A stretch of DNA of 64,000 nt from Topomyia yanbarensis (GCF_030247195.1 NC_080670.1:94368711-94432710), one strand, 5' to 3'. Shown: positions 42,463-54,548, counted from the stretch's first letter. Notes: generated by a model from the letters alone, not told the origin. Numbers and translations: made by a program.

Positions 42463-42790
42463 ATGTCATCGGTTACAGGTATGCATAAATGTAGATAATA
42501 TGTGAATTTTTCAATATATTATCCCGTGAACTGTCAGTGACATGCATATAAATATACTCAAATGTGTTTTTCATTTTGCTTATAAGTATAAAATATATGA
42601 TAATAACTTAACCATACCATGATACTGCTGCTATATTCAACATTACTAAAAATGCCACTTCATCTAGGTGGAATTGAATACCGCAAACAAATCAAAACGA
42701 CAATTCGACCCAGATGCATTGTTCATGTTGGATTTAAGTGACTCTGACGAAGATTCTGATGCGGATGAGTGTAATAGCGATGGTGAATAG
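42463..42790 (+). other. Possible small spliced ORF in the core of the inverted-repeat element
   Basis: An ATG at 42463 is followed within 20 bases by potential donors. A polypyrimidine-poor acceptor CATCTAG lies at 42661-42667. From there an open stretch reads VELNTANKSKRQFDPDALF and a strongly acidic tail DSDEDSDADE, ending TAG 42788-42790. Acidic Asp/Ser stretches occur at the N-terminus of some transposases, but the sequence is too short to assign. It may be a remnant of the parent transposase gene or chance. Confidence 0.25.
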
Positions 42791-43084
42791 TAAACGAATT
42801 ACTATAAGAATATTCCTTTTTCATTTATATACCAATGCAAATTCAACCGTCAATTCTTCGCAAACACGAACAATCAATCCTATATTGATGGTCCAAGTCT
42901 TGGTACTACATTTCATTGTGGAACTTGACCTTCTCTATTGACACACTTTGAAGTCAATGTCAGGGTTTATGTGCCGCCTACTTATACTAAAAATCCTTTC
43001 TCATTAGGGCTTGACCATACGACTACTGGCTTATAAACCAGCGTATTACCCGTACTACCACCGAACAATTCACTTTATCCAACA

Positions 43085-43841
43085 CCCAGTAAAGATAGAA
43101 AGCCGATATCTTCGGCAATGTTTCTTGTTAGAGTATTCTCCAAAACTTTGCTGAAGACACTACCACTTAATCTCTTCAGCTTCACCGAATATGTTTCATG
43201 CCATGATTTTAAACTAGAAAACATCTTTTTCGACTTTAGCTACCAGAGCCCTGGATACAACCGGATACAAAGGGTTTGTTCAGATGCTTTTAGCATTTTT
43301 GTATTACTTTCAAACCCATACTGAGTGGTCTGCCCGTTTTTTCCCGTTCATGAGTTATTTGAGAGCAAAGTAGGCCGTATTTCAAACAAAAAACGTGAAT
43401 ATCTCAAAAAAGGTTCAACATAATTTATTACTTTGTTCACAAAAATTATGTATTTCTTTAATTGTGACAGTTCTGTAGAACATTGTGGCCTTCTAAAAAA
43501 TCTTGAAAAAAAGTTACGATGAAAAAAATGATTTTTCCGGTCTTTTCTCAAATAATGCTCGATACCTTAAAAACCATTAAAGATAGGACATTTCCACCTT
43601 CGGTAAAGTTTCTTATAAATGAATTTACTACAACTTTGCTGAATACTTCAACTCGCTATCTTTAATTATACGAGAAATAAATTTTGCATCTCACTTATAG
43701 GATGATTAATCAACAATTTTTTTATTTAGAAAGAAGGGGCGTTCCATTGTCACAAATTCTTCCGAAGGTTGTATATCGCTTCAACGAACCATTTCGAAGT
43801 TATTCAAAACGATCACGTTTTTCGCGTTTTAAACCACTGTG
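43085..43841 (-). repeat. Right inverted arm
   Basis: Uninterrupted arm of about 757 bp, complementary to 39891-40334 plus 41926-42232. By eye the arms agree at roughly 90-95% of positions. Confidence 0.88.
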
Positions 43842-43846
43842 CATCG

Positions 43847-44438
43847 GTGCCCAGAGCACCAGCGGAGGCCAGGAGGCCTCCGTTCCTGGCAAGTCCTGTA
43901 AATGTTCATCATTTCCATTTAAAAAGCACCCTATGTTTTACAGCAAAGACTCACCATCAACGGCATCCGTGGAAGAACATCCGTCGAAGTAGAGGCACAC
44001 CGAAGTGCAGTATCAGCAACCCAATCGTCCAACTTTCATCAAGCAACGTTCATCCGTCAATCAGAAAGTAGCAGTATACCCGACGGAAATCCGAAACGAT
44101 CGTGCAAGGCCGCAGCGAAGGCAATCTCCATTTGCTTGAAGAAGCGTTCCAGTTCCAGTTTCTCGCACTAACACCCACGTCGTCAACAATCAATCATCAA
44201 CGTTCAGATGCAGCGCACACTGCAGTTTGTCGAGACAACCGAGCCGACCGAATGTCGGCCAATGCAACACTACAGCACAACATTTTGATCCAGTAGCCCA
44301 ATGGCAAATGAAATTTCTCATAATAACATACTAACAAAAATGGAATGTACAGAAAGTAGATAGCTAGTATACAGTAGCACTCAAAACTTTATTGCTTTAG
44401 ATAGGTTTGAAATCCTAGCGATTTCAAGGCCGGCGGTA
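43847..44438 (+). other. BEL/Pao 3' region right of the inverted-repeat element
   Basis: Continuation of the BEL/Pao 3' region up to its LTR. The last bases, AAGGCCGGCGG, are a candidate though imperfect polypurine tract. Short open frames (for example 43684-43992) cross the element boundary and are not genes. Confidence 0.5.
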
Positions 44439-44955
44439 TGTTAAAGCTAGAAAAACCGCTCCGTCTGGCAACACTAAATATGATCCACAAGACGAGGATC
44501 ACTTGATCTCGCTTCATCGCAACTATATTGTATATCCATTTCATTGCCCTTATCAAGAATAGGTAGTAGATAATTAAGATAGCACTAGGCACGATCACCC
44601 ATCGCTCGGGATCGATCGTGATCTACATTCACCACACTGACCCATCGTATCGCAATGAATACGAGGGCAGTATCAGTATCAGTTACACTACGCATCCATT
44701 TCCATCGTACATTCTTTACAAAGAATAAATTAGTAGAGCTTAAATATACTTTGTCTTTCACAAATAAAGTGCATATTTTTTCGGATTAAAAGAAGTGGTG
44801 TTTCTAAGGCGAACAACCAAAACTTTCCGGCATCTACGAGTAACCCGTCATTATAAATAGTCGCATGTGCACGATCGCGATTAAGTGCCTGAACATTCAG
44901 TTTCTGTAGTGCCATTTCGACAAATCGCCAACGGTACCGGTAAGACTTATAAACA
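44439..44955 (+). repeat. 3' LTR of the BEL/Pao element
   Basis: 517 bp, from TGTTAAAGC to TATAAACA, followed by GCTAC. It differs from the 5' LTR at about five bases plus one inserted A next to the end. Confidence 0.92.
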
Positions 44956-44960
44956 GCTAC

Positions 44961-45554
44961 GTTTTCCACAAAAGTGGACTTTTGTAAATATTCTAGGAGA
45001 ATTGTATTGAGCATTGGAAGGCAAAAAAAAATTACAAATTCATTAACCGACCGCTCGCGCGATCATTAATTATTCGCGTCCGGAAGTCTACCCTCGGTTA
45101 TAGCAGCCTAGACTCATGCCTTCAATCGGACCAATAAAAAATGACGCTCATATTCACTAGACAACACGTACCATGGCGGCATGACCGGGAACTCTAGTGA
45201 TATGGGGAAACTGACTCTTGTAGCATCTCTACCATACACTAAAAATTAAGCATCAGATTCATGGTGCGCGCGCGATCGTTCAAGAATACATGCGAATGGC
45301 CACAGGATTATAAAATCGAATTTATGCACACGAAGTTACATACACGCTAGCGTAAGCGACAAACATGTTAACTTCAAACGCTCGACCCTTTCGCGATCAC
45401 ACTATTACCCCAACCCAGATAGATATGCACTCTGGACTCGAACGCTAAAACTCATACCTTCCGCGCACACACCACCACAGGAGTCACAATTAGACTCATA
45501 CATACAAAGTCACACGCGTTACCTGTGTTCAAGGCAGCATAGCTTCGTCCGTTA
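44961..45554. other. Unassigned interval
   Basis: No gene seen. It is the sequence into which the BEL/Pao element inserted; the other side of the site is left of 20041. Confidence 0.3.
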
Positions 45555-45639
45555 GGTCAAGGATGTATGAAACCCACTAGCCACCACCCTCGGCCTAAGA
45601 TAAAAAGATAAAAAAGCAAGACGCCGCTATATGTTACTG

Positions 45640-45960
45640 TGATGACCCCAGCGATAGTTTGACCCATTACTAGAAGATGTAGTTGTGCTGGTTCACGCTG
45701 CCTAGAAAATACACCTAGATCAGTTTTCTCCATGGAGAATTCGATACCCAGCTTAACCCTCAAAAAGACAAGGGGTCTCGGAGGCTAGTTGCAGTTTTCT
45801 CGTTTCAATGAACTTGTAATTTGCTTCTTGAAGTCATAATTTTAACTTACCTTTTGAGAATTAATAGCCCAAATAGACAAATTGTTCAAGGACCACCCAG
45901 GTCCCATAACAGAACCCACACCGCATCGTCTGCAAGTTGCCTTAACGTGCAGGATTGATT
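45640..45960 (-). pseudogene. Decayed I-like LINE ORF2 (RT) fragment
   Basis: The minus strand encodes LGIEFSMEKTDLGVFSRQREPAQLHL and MGQTIAG (45640-45760). Beyond an insertion at about 45765-45845 it encodes remains of the RT motif-C region, with LRQLADDA-type sequence near 45920-45950. The order is the same as in the intact ORF2 at 22620-22850. Stops and indels are frequent. Confidence 0.7.
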
Positions 45961-45967
45961 TCATCCA

Positions 45968-46012
45968 GGATTCCAAACCGGCTCCGGAATGGGTTTGACT
46001 GGGTACCATCTG
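45968..46012 (+). repeat. Terminus of a MITE-like repeat (family of 53494-54548)
   Basis: GATTCCAAACCGGCTCCGGA followed by GGGTTTGACTGGGTA resembles the right end of the repeat near 54515-54548. Only an end is present. Confidence 0.5.
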
Positions 46013-46739
46013 TTGTAGCAGCAGCATTCTCCATAGTCCTTACACAACTTGATGAAGCATTACTCACTGGTCATAATCAGCATGTCGTTGTATGATGGGT
46101 CTAGAGGGAATTGGGTGGTCGGCAAGAATTTTCGCGTATACATGCCACGAAAGTATTCGAGAACCGCTTTCTAATAACAACATCGTATAAGTCAACTGCA
46201 ATGCATGCCGTTGTAGTGCAGGGCAGCCCCAATAAATGGGAGAAAGAGTAGTTCAATGTTCACGGGATGATATATTGCTACTCCATTCATTCTTTCAAAA
46301 TCGATTCAATCAGTTGCACTGATGGTCTCTCCCAATCCCCATGAAATAGTCGAGCAGGCGACTTGCGAAACCCATCAGATCACATAACCTCTAGACATAA
46401 GCAACGACAATGACCTTCAAAAACCGACAACAGTTTAGAGCACGGAGGTGGAGAAAATGCAATAGAGCATCGGATCTCCTAAGTGCGTGACCTGCTCGCC
46501 TCCGTATGCATCCGACATACAATTTCTGATCCAAATCAGATCGCTGCTTCATATTCCCCAGGGTCCCCGCATAACTTGGAACGCGTGAGTCCTGCGCACC
46601 TATCCCTATCATCCTCGGCGGAAGAAGACAGGATGGTTTTACTACGCCGCTCATATTGTCGCAGTAATGCAAATGCAGACAGAATGAAAACCATACTAGT
46701 GGTACACTGCCCATAATCACATGTCACTCCCAGGAGATG
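46013..46739. other. Unassigned interval
   Basis: No gene recognised. It may contain the worn endonuclease part of the LINE fragment that becomes readable from 46740, but I could not support that. Confidence 0.3.
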
Positions 46740-48000
46740 GATTTTCTATAATGTAGAATTAACCCCCAATGAACAAAAAATTAAAGAAAAAACAAATCCG
46801 GATATTTCATACTCCACCGAGGAAACTAAAGAACAACTACAAACTGCTACTAAACATATTCCTAGAACCAGCGGGAAATCTCACGAAAGGGCGGTTCACT
46901 TGTGGTACCATGAACTGGCAGCAGTATTGAAGGCCCACCAAAGCGATCTTCGAACACTGAAATGCAGAAAGGCATTCGAAAGAAATCAGATAAATTCTAG
47001 ATGACATCAGTCCCAAGTCTAACTTCTCTAACAATCGACATACCAACAAATTACATTTTCCTTAAATATCCGCAGATCAGTTGCTTACTCCTTCCTTCGT
47101 CAATCACAAAGAGCTGAAATGATCGCAAATATTTTTTACTCTAGATCCCATTCAGACGTACAACAGGGTTAGCGATAGCACTAAGCTCGTCTCAAGGCAA
47201 GTAAACTGGGTCGGACGAAAGTGGTTACACTCCACTGAAACTCGAAATCCAAAAGACAATCAACACTCGCGAACATTTACCAGATTCTTTAGCAGTATCC
47301 ATTATTGGATCGAACTGCCATGTCAATAAATAGATGGTCTTTTTGCACCATCATACCATGGTCAATGAGGCAATGAAACAGCAAACTTGCTATCCATCAC
47401 ATCCTGTTGAGCCGCGTGTATAGAGGCTAGCGTGCTTCCATTCAAATAAAAAGAATTCTTAAGAACCTCCGATTAAATTGTGCGCTTCCACCGAGCAAAA
47501 AAGCTGCAAGAGGGATTTAGCAGAACCCCAATACCGGAAATACACGCGCGCATAGAATTAGACATCGACCAAGACATGAATAAACTTAAATTCGCACGTC
47601 TTCAAACTCGAAACGATTTCCAGTGTTGTTAATGTTTCGTATTTCAATCAAAAAATATACTGCGATTGTTACAAACAGAAATAAAACCTGGGAGTGGGCT
47701 GGGAACCAGACTTACTCTCAGCAATTCTTTGGTCTGCTGTTTTCTCGGCGGAAACAGCAGCTATCGTCACCGCCATTGAGAGTAAGGACATCCCGGTAGT
47801 AATCGACTGATTCTGAATCAGTTACCATCGCTCTGAAGTTAGAAAAGGTAAAGAATTACTTCGTGCAAACCATTGAAGAAACAATCAACAGCCCCATAAT
47901 ATGCGGGGTTCTGGGAAATTAGAGCATCGTTAGGCAGATGTTCCAGGACTTTGAGCTGCAATCCGGTTCAGGTAACTGACAGAATCCGCCTCCAATCTGG
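46740..48000 (+). pseudogene. Decayed LINE ORF2 fragment (post-endonuclease linker, RNase H)
   Basis: Readable islands on the plus strand include TSGKSHERAVHLWYHELAAVLKAH near 46870-46935, typical of the linker after the LINE endonuclease, and FSAETAAIVTAIESKD with a following DSESVTIALKLEKVKNYFVQ near 47740-47870, typical of RNase H in I-like elements. RT between them is mostly unreadable. Frames change repeatedly. This is an old copy, not the same subfamily as the intact element. Confidence 0.5.
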
Positions 48001-49639
48001 AATAGTTTACACTTTCGCAATGCATTGGAGGAGTTTAGAAGTTTAATATTCTTGTTCGTAGATGCAACACTATTTGTTGGATTTGTAGATGAACCATTAC
48101 AATACAAAAATACACTTATCTCACGGGCCATCCGTGTCACCTGCTATAGGGGTACGGGATATAGTATGAGGTCCAACAGCAAAGGTCACCGGACCGGTTT
48201 AGGTTGGAAAAACCCCGGAATGAACTCAACTCCACAACTATAAATAAGAATAGGCCGGAAATAACGCAAACACACTTGCTTATCATACGAATAATTTATC
48301 CCACGAGTCAACACCTCACCACCGACCTTAACCTAACCAACTTTGCAAACCCTATTCGAGGTCCGGAAACTTCCCAACTGCACCACCAAAATTAGAAATA
48401 TTTAAAATATAATAAAAATTCAGAACCTAACCTCTTACATAAAAACAAAAACACTACACTGAGCGGAATCGCTACATCCATATTATATGATATTCATATA
48501 ACTCAGCACTATTGGAATTTCCAATGATTGCTACATTAGACTTTCAAAAGTATATCAAACTTATATGGTTATCATGTTGAATGTTGCATTCCTCACATTT
48601 TCAATTTTATCAGATTTCCATATAACATTTAAATTCCAGTGTTAGACCCAAATCTATCAGCGCACTATATCATAACTATCTGATAATTATCATATTAAAA
48701 CATTAGGTGGTCCAATGAAATGTATAAGGCACTTTGTTAAATGTATAGGGAATGTTTAACGTATTAAAGCATATGATGGTTTATTAAATCTATAAAAAAT
48801 GTTAGTTATTTTGATAGAGAGCTTTTTCCACGTAATATTTATATGAATCTGAACTGATTGTTTTCGGATGTGCTCCAAAATTATGGTATTTATAGTATAC
48901 CGATCGTCTTATTTTTCCTAATTAAAATAATGCAGTCATTCTTGGACTGCAATGAAACAACGATAATCTAAATAAAAGATAAATATTTAATGGTTTTAAT
49001 TCAGAACATATTTGTATAGTTATATTAGGGTGAAAATGGTGAGATGGAACTTTTGATTGAAGGAATTTTTTGTAGTTTTTTTGAGGGTCTAAAGCTTTTG
49101 CAGACTACTCGCCCTGAAAATTCAAAAAGTAAATACAGAATACTAAATTAGGATTATCGCCAGTAGTACCGTTTTATCATTTTCGAGCATACGTGAACTG
49201 CGTAATATATATCTGCTGCACTTTTGCTCAGTAACCCTCTCATAGGTAGAATGGAAACAAAATTCAGTTTGCTTCTGAAACCGAACATGTCCAAACCTTA
49301 ATGCGCTGTGTCGGGAGAACGAATGACGAGGGGATCGAGCCAAACTTATCATCCATCGTGGCGGGCATCAATTGAATTTGGATTTTTTAAGTTCACACAG
49401 GGACGTCAATTTTTTCAAGCTTTCGTTCTCAGTACATTACAATACATTATAGTAGATGTGGCAACATTTCTCAACTAAAAACTAAACTAAAAATAATTAA
49501 CCTAACAGCAAACGGGAATGAATTCGTATCGAAGTCGAAGTACTCGGCAAACTCATGGAAGCGACGAACTATCGCTATAATCGGACTATTGGCAGCATAG
49601 TTAGTGTTACACATTTCGATGTGTAGCTATGTCCTAGGG
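48001..49639. other. AT-rich interval, no gene seen
   Basis: Only short open frames without domains. The part up to about 48400 may be the 3' UTR of the LINE fragment before it. The stretch 48480-49030 is very AT-rich. Confidence 0.3.
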
Positions 49640-50930
49640 CGAAGAACTCGGGTTAAAGCGTAGAGGTTGATTTGTCCAAGAAGAACGAGTACATCGTACT
49701 CAGCCAACATAAGCTTTACTATGAAAATGGCCTGGGAAGTGAGTCTGCGCTCTTGCAAAGAATGTAATAACCTGCAACGGTTCTCATATGGTGGCAGGTT
49801 CAGCGGGTCATTGAGGGCAATTGACGTAAAGCATATCGTATAAATTTGCGCTGGACAGTTTGAATCCTTTCACTCCACGATGCATGATGAGGGCACCAGA
49901 CAATGTTTGCAAATTCCAACTACGAGCGCACCAGTGAGCAATATAAAGCCTTGAAACAAAAAGGATCTCGGAATTCGTTGGAAATTTTAAACATAAAACC
50001 CAGCAATCGTATCGCTTTGTCATCAAGAATAACGCCTAGGTCCTTTACATGGTCAACGCGTTGTAACTGAGTTCCAGCAATATTGTAGTTGAAATTAAGC
50101 ATGCCACTTGTACGATGAAAACTGATGACAAAACATTTCGAAACACTAAGAATCAACATATTTCTTTGACATCAGTTGAAAAATGTATCGATGAGACACT
50201 CACTCACGGCAATCGGCTTCATTCCTTATGACAAGAAATATTTTCAAGTCATCAGCGAAAACGTTTCCCTCCACGTATTAGAACGAAAATCGCATCATTT
50301 ACGAATAATGAAAATAGTAACGGACCTAGTGTATTACCATGAGGAACTCCGAAATTATTAAAAAAAAGATTCAGACATGTGTCACCAATTTGCACGACGA
50401 CCTCGCGGTGTACAAGGTAGGATCGCAGTCGGTGGCAGAATCTCGTGGTACATCCTAGTTTATCAAGCATTGCTAGCAGTATCTCGTGGTTAACTGTGTT
50501 GAAATCGGCCTTAAGATCAGTGTAAACAGTGTCCACCTGGAGTTTCTTGAATATTTTCTCTATGCAAAACGATGTGAAGCTAACTAGATTCGTCTCAACC
50601 GATAGACCAGAGTAGAATCCGTGCTGACAAGTGCTTATGTAATGTTTACTAGCAGAAAACAGCACCTCGTTGATAAGCGATTCGAAATTTTTTGACTGCG
50701 AAATGATTCCGCGGTGGTTTCCGATGTTACTTTTGTCACCTTTCTTGTGTACCGCTGTGCTTCTTGTGTTTGCTACTGAAGTGACACATTAAAAAGGTGC
50801 GTCAGTGGGATCGCTAAAACATCGGAACATTTTTTCAGAACAGGACTAAGTGCTATCGTCCTGGAGCATAAGACAGCTCCCTCGCAACCCTATACCATCA
50901 TATGGAGTTTGACTGCGACCTACATATATG
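49640..50930 (-). pseudogene. LINE reverse transcriptase fragment without RNase H (Jockey/CR1-like)
   Basis: From about 50900 on the minus strand: ALSPVLKKCSDVLAIPLTHLF, KGDKSNIGNHRGIISQ, then 50665-50252 with CQHGFYSGLSVETNL, the motif-A region VYTDLKADFNTVNHEILL (usually AFD) and GVPHGNTLGPLLFSLFVND. The YxDD region is lost between 50250 and 50160. The thumb follows (LQRVDHVKDLGVILDDK near 50050, then LLGFMFKISNEF and FKALYCSLVRS to 49910). Several frameshifts and a deletion after GVILDDK make it dead. No endonuclease is seen. Confidence 0.78.
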
Positions 50931-51136
50931 GGGCGTTATAGCTATAAAGCCCCAAACAAAGAATTATGTTCGGCACTATGCTCGATATTCAAGCATTCCA
51001 CGCGACGTTTTGCATCTTGTGGGATGATTTAATATCATATCATTCAGAAAATCGACATTTTGTAACTAAATACAGCTTCTAATCATTCGGTTGAAAATCA
51101 ATGTTTTGCCTTTCATGGCAGTGATGCTGGATGTAC

Positions 51137-51960
51137 AGAGACGCAGGGTTGCCAAAATTAAATCTGTATTTTTGTCCTTAAAAATCTTTTCATCTGTATT
51201 TATTCTTCGAAAAATCTGTGTCGATATCTGTATCGAATCAGTTGAGTCGTTTAACTTGGATTTTGCTGGATTATCTATCGAAGATATTAATTCCTGTGGT
51301 TTAAATCAGTCAAGCAAGGACCTGTCTACGTCTTCATAAAAAACACTACAAATCGTTCTGATATTTTACATCCAGAAACTTGAACTTTACCGATGTGCAC
51401 AATGGAAAAATAAATTTCTTCTTCATTTAAATACTATTGTTGATATATAATGTAATATACATTAGGTCGACCCATGTAGCTATCGAATTTTCGGACAAAA
51501 AATTGAGAATTAACAAAGTCACAGAGCATTACAATTAACGTTTCTGGAAATAGACTTCAGCTAGGCGTTTACAGGGTGCCAACCTGAGTGTATTACAACC
51601 CAGGGTTACCAAAAATACAGAATAATCTGTATTTATACAGATTTTTCAGCCATTTTCAGACCAAGAATCTGTATGTGCAGATATACAGATTTTTGTGTGT
51701 ATGTACAGATATACAGATTTTTGAGAAATGATGTTACAAAAACTATTTCTTGAAATTTTTTTTTCTGTTTCAGTAATACATCCTCTGTGTCTCTCTCAGC
51801 ATAGCCCTCTATATTAAAATATATTTTTGCTTTTGAGAGTGGTCGTACATTCTGAAAGGTAAAGGTTTGTATGAGACGTCGTCCTTGACAGGGGGCTGGC
51901 ATAAGACGATTACATGACATTTTTTGTTAGGGGAAACATTGCCACTGGGACCACTGTTCA
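51137..51960. repeat. AT-rich repeat with recurring TCTGTATnnnACAGATTTTT words
   Basis: CAGGGTTGCCAAAATT at 51145 and CAGGGTTACCAAAAAT at 51604 look like ends of hAT-type MITEs. Between and after them short inverted words (TCTGTAT/ATACAGA) recur many times, giving local self-complementarity. I could not define both ends or a TSD. Confidence 0.4.
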
Positions 51961-52147
51961 GGTTATCTTTTGTGGCCCCTGTTTGCTCTACATGTTACAA
52001 ATTGCGCGAATCCAATGTAGTTGGAAGCGAGTTGTTTGTTTGTCCACATGTTTCGTCCCAACTGGGTAGTACATTATTAATGTAGCTGAGGATCCGTTTG
52101 GGACAGGTATGCCATATCTCGTGAGGCGTCATAAGATGCCTTCCGAA

Positions 52148-52915
52148 TTATCGCTCCCTTCGAAGAAATAGTACTGCACACTGGCAGAGAATATGTTCCG
52201 AGTTCTCGGGCTCGTAGTTACAAAATCGACAAATGTCATCTTGACTTTTGCCAATATTTTCCTGATGATACTTAGCAGGACAATGTCCCGTAAATAAACC
52301 TGTGATTATACGTAAGTCTTTACGTTTTCGATCCATTAATTTTTTGGCTATCGTTGTATCTGGATGTATGAATTTCTTAGCTTGTCGAGCGCCTTCTACG
52401 TTACGCCAGTCGTTTAGTAGTTGGTCTCTTGCCCAAGCCGAAAGTTCTAGTTTAATGGCACAGGTAGATATACCTAGAAATGGTTCTGGTCCAACAAACA
52501 TGTTTGATGAACCACGCCTGGCTAATTCGTCGCACACTTCGTTACCATCGATTCCTTGGTGGCGGCCAGTTGCCCAGAATATCATTACTTTATTCCGAGT
52601 TGCCAATTGTTGTAAAAATGTGATGCACTCCCAAACCAGTTTGGACTCACATTTCGACGACCTTAATGCCAACAGTGCTGCTTGGATGTCCGAAAAGATT
52701 GCGATTTTTGCATGTCTGTAGTTTGTAGTAGTATATATTGCATATACCTCTGCCTGAAAAACTGTAGGCCACTTTCCCATTGATATCGCTTCTTTAATTA
52801 TTGGTCCGTAGACTCCCGAGCCAGTCAGCTCACCCATTTTAGAACCATCCGTATAGAATGATATTGTACCTTGAGGCAGTATAGGACCCCCTACATCACA
52901 CATCTGACGATCCAC
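52148..52915 (-). pseudogene. 5'-truncated LINE: RNase H and C-terminal zinc motif (LOA/R1-like)
   Basis: A 255-codon open stretch on the minus strand. RNase H begins FYTDGSKMGELTGSGVYG, then QAEVYAIY, FSDIQAALLAL and FWATGRHQGIDGNEVCDELAR; the four acidic residues are recognisable, although V-P-G-H is changed to A-T-G-R-H and AD to CD. A C-terminal Cys/His motif follows (CRFCNYEPENSEHILCQC). Only the 3' end of the element is present, as expected from 5' truncation during reverse transcription. Its 3' UTR probably extends to about 51960. Confidence 0.8.
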
Positions 52916-53493
52916 TATGTGGACTCCTTATTATACTCAGGTGAGATTACATGACATAGTTCTAATGATTGTGTTATAACACTGACATAGGATAACGATA
53001 ATTGTGTAGTCTGACCATTGAGACGCAGTTTACAGGAAATAAAAAAATGCAGGCGAAAATTATGGAAATCTGATCATTCGCTTACGTGTATTTGGAAGAT
53101 TGTGATAGTTTTAAGCAGTAACCCTAAAACGCAGATTATGCAAAAATAAAGTACACAGCTAAACCCGAAATAATAAAAGTAAACAAACACTCAGCTCCTT
53201 GTGCCTATCAAATAAACGAAATGAATAAAAAAAACACTCAGCTCCAACTGTTATTTTGTCCATCTATTGATTTTTACGTTCTGTACACCTGGTAGCATAC
53301 CCTTATGGCATGTTCAGGAGCGTTTTATTTTGTAAAGGAGTTTAAGGTAGATTGTCATTTCCTAGTGTGTTGGTATTTTGTCTTAAACATTAGGGCACAG
53401 AGAACAGACATCCATGATCGAACAAAAATATTTAAAAAACGTGTGTAAACATTTGAATTAATATACGATAAACACTAGCGCCGCCACATCAAC
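52916..53493. other. Unassigned AT-rich interval
   Basis: No gene seen. AATAAACGAAATGAATAAAAAAAAC near 53210 is a low-complexity A-rich stretch and could be an old LINE tail. Confidence 0.3.
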
Positions 53494-54548
53494 CTATCCC
53501 AACTATCCGTCAAATCCATTCCGGAACCGGTTAGAAATCCTGAATGGATTCAGAATGGAATCTTGCTGAAAGAAAAAACCGATTCCGACTCTATCGGTTG
53601 ATGCATTTGAGCTGGAATTCCCCAAGTACCCATAAGCATTAAGCCATTGCACTATATTGGCTATATATTTGAACTAATGTTGCATTGAAACTCCATTACA
53701 GCATTAACAATGCAATGAAGGTCTATATTAGCATCAATAATGCATAACTGCACAGCCGACATATAGCATTATCGCTTGCTCTATATGCGTATATAAAGTG
53801 ATATAACGCGTACATCAAGGATCTTGAAAGCACGTAAGCTTTACAAGTGCATTTGGTGCCATTATAGAGCAAATAAAAAGCCGATATAGTGCTATTGTAA
53901 TGCTGTGGGTTTATTTGTTATGCAACTCTTCTTGAAGATTATATTCGGCATATTTCATTTCAATCGAACATGTGCAATATAGTCTAGGGAGCAAACTCAG
54001 CGCACTTTCCGTGAAGGACGGGGCAAGGTACCTCAGTTCGAGACTGACTAAAGGTAATTTTCGTAAAACATTCATATTATGTGAGAGCGAAAACCCATTA
54101 AGGATATTCATTACAATGCATCAGAAGAGAGACCATTACGGTTTTAAACAGAACATCTTTTTTTATTATTTTTTTTCGTTTTTGCTCATCATACCGAAAC
54201 ATATGAAAAGGTTTCAAAACCATGGCGGACAATAACAGCATCCTAAAACTTTTTAATAGCATTAGTATTGCCAATATAAGGCTTTCAAAATTGACATTTG
54301 TGCGCTGGTGCTATATAATAGCATTAGTACTGCAGAAACGAGCTGTCAATCTCTGCACAGTAATAGCACTATATTTCGCCTTTTCTGACATAATATCAGC
54401 ATTATATCAGTATTTAGGGCTTCACGGCTCTTTAAGACAGCTTTATATGTGGATCTAAAGCAGATATTAGGCTACGTTATGAATGCTTATTGGTTACTTG
54501 GGTCATGCTGGAAGTCGGAACCGGTTCCGGACTAGTTTGACTGGGTAG
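53494..54548. repeat. MITE-like repeat with inverted ends, about 1.05 kb
   Basis: The left end contains TCCGGAACCGGTT near 53520 and CCCCAAGTACCCATAAGCATT near 53620. The right end on the other strand contains TCCGGAACCGGTTCC and ACCCAAGTAACCAATAAGCATT in the same order. The terminal bases are CTATCCCA and CTACCCAG. The interior has many GCATTA/TAATGC words. No transposase and no clear TSD. A related end occurs at 45968-46012. Confidence 0.5.

Larger units (their letters stand above)
39891..43841. mobile_element. Long-inverted-repeat DNA element with CACAGTGG ends and 5-bp TSD (Transib-like termini)
   Basis: The first about 45 bases from CACAGTGGTTTAAAACGCG at 39891 reappear inverted at 43841, and the two arms match for about 750 bp. 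CATCG flanks it at 39886-39890 and 43842-43846. The left arm (39891-42232) is interrupted by a repeat at about 40335-41925; the right arm is about 43085-43841. The core (42233-43084) has no transposase. CACAGTG ends plus a 5-bp duplication are the known pattern of Transib transposons. The very long arms are unusual for that group, so the family call is tentative; the element itself is clear. Confidence 0.85.
20046..44955 (+). mobile_element. BEL/Pao LTR retrotransposon, 24.9 kb with nested insertions and internal triplication
   Basis: The LTRs at 20046-20561 and 44439-44955 run TGTTAAAG to AAACA and are flanked by GCTAC at 20041-20045 and 44956-44960. The order of gag (DUF1759 type), aspartic protease (DUF1758 type), RT, RNase H and integrase, all plus strand, matches BEL/Pao. 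Subtracting the LINE at 20637-26597 and its TSD, two extra tandem blocks and the inverted-repeat element at 39891-43841 leaves about 8.6 kb. The LTRs differ by about five substitutions and one indel, so the insertion is fairly recent, yet pol already has several frameshifts. Confidence 0.92.
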
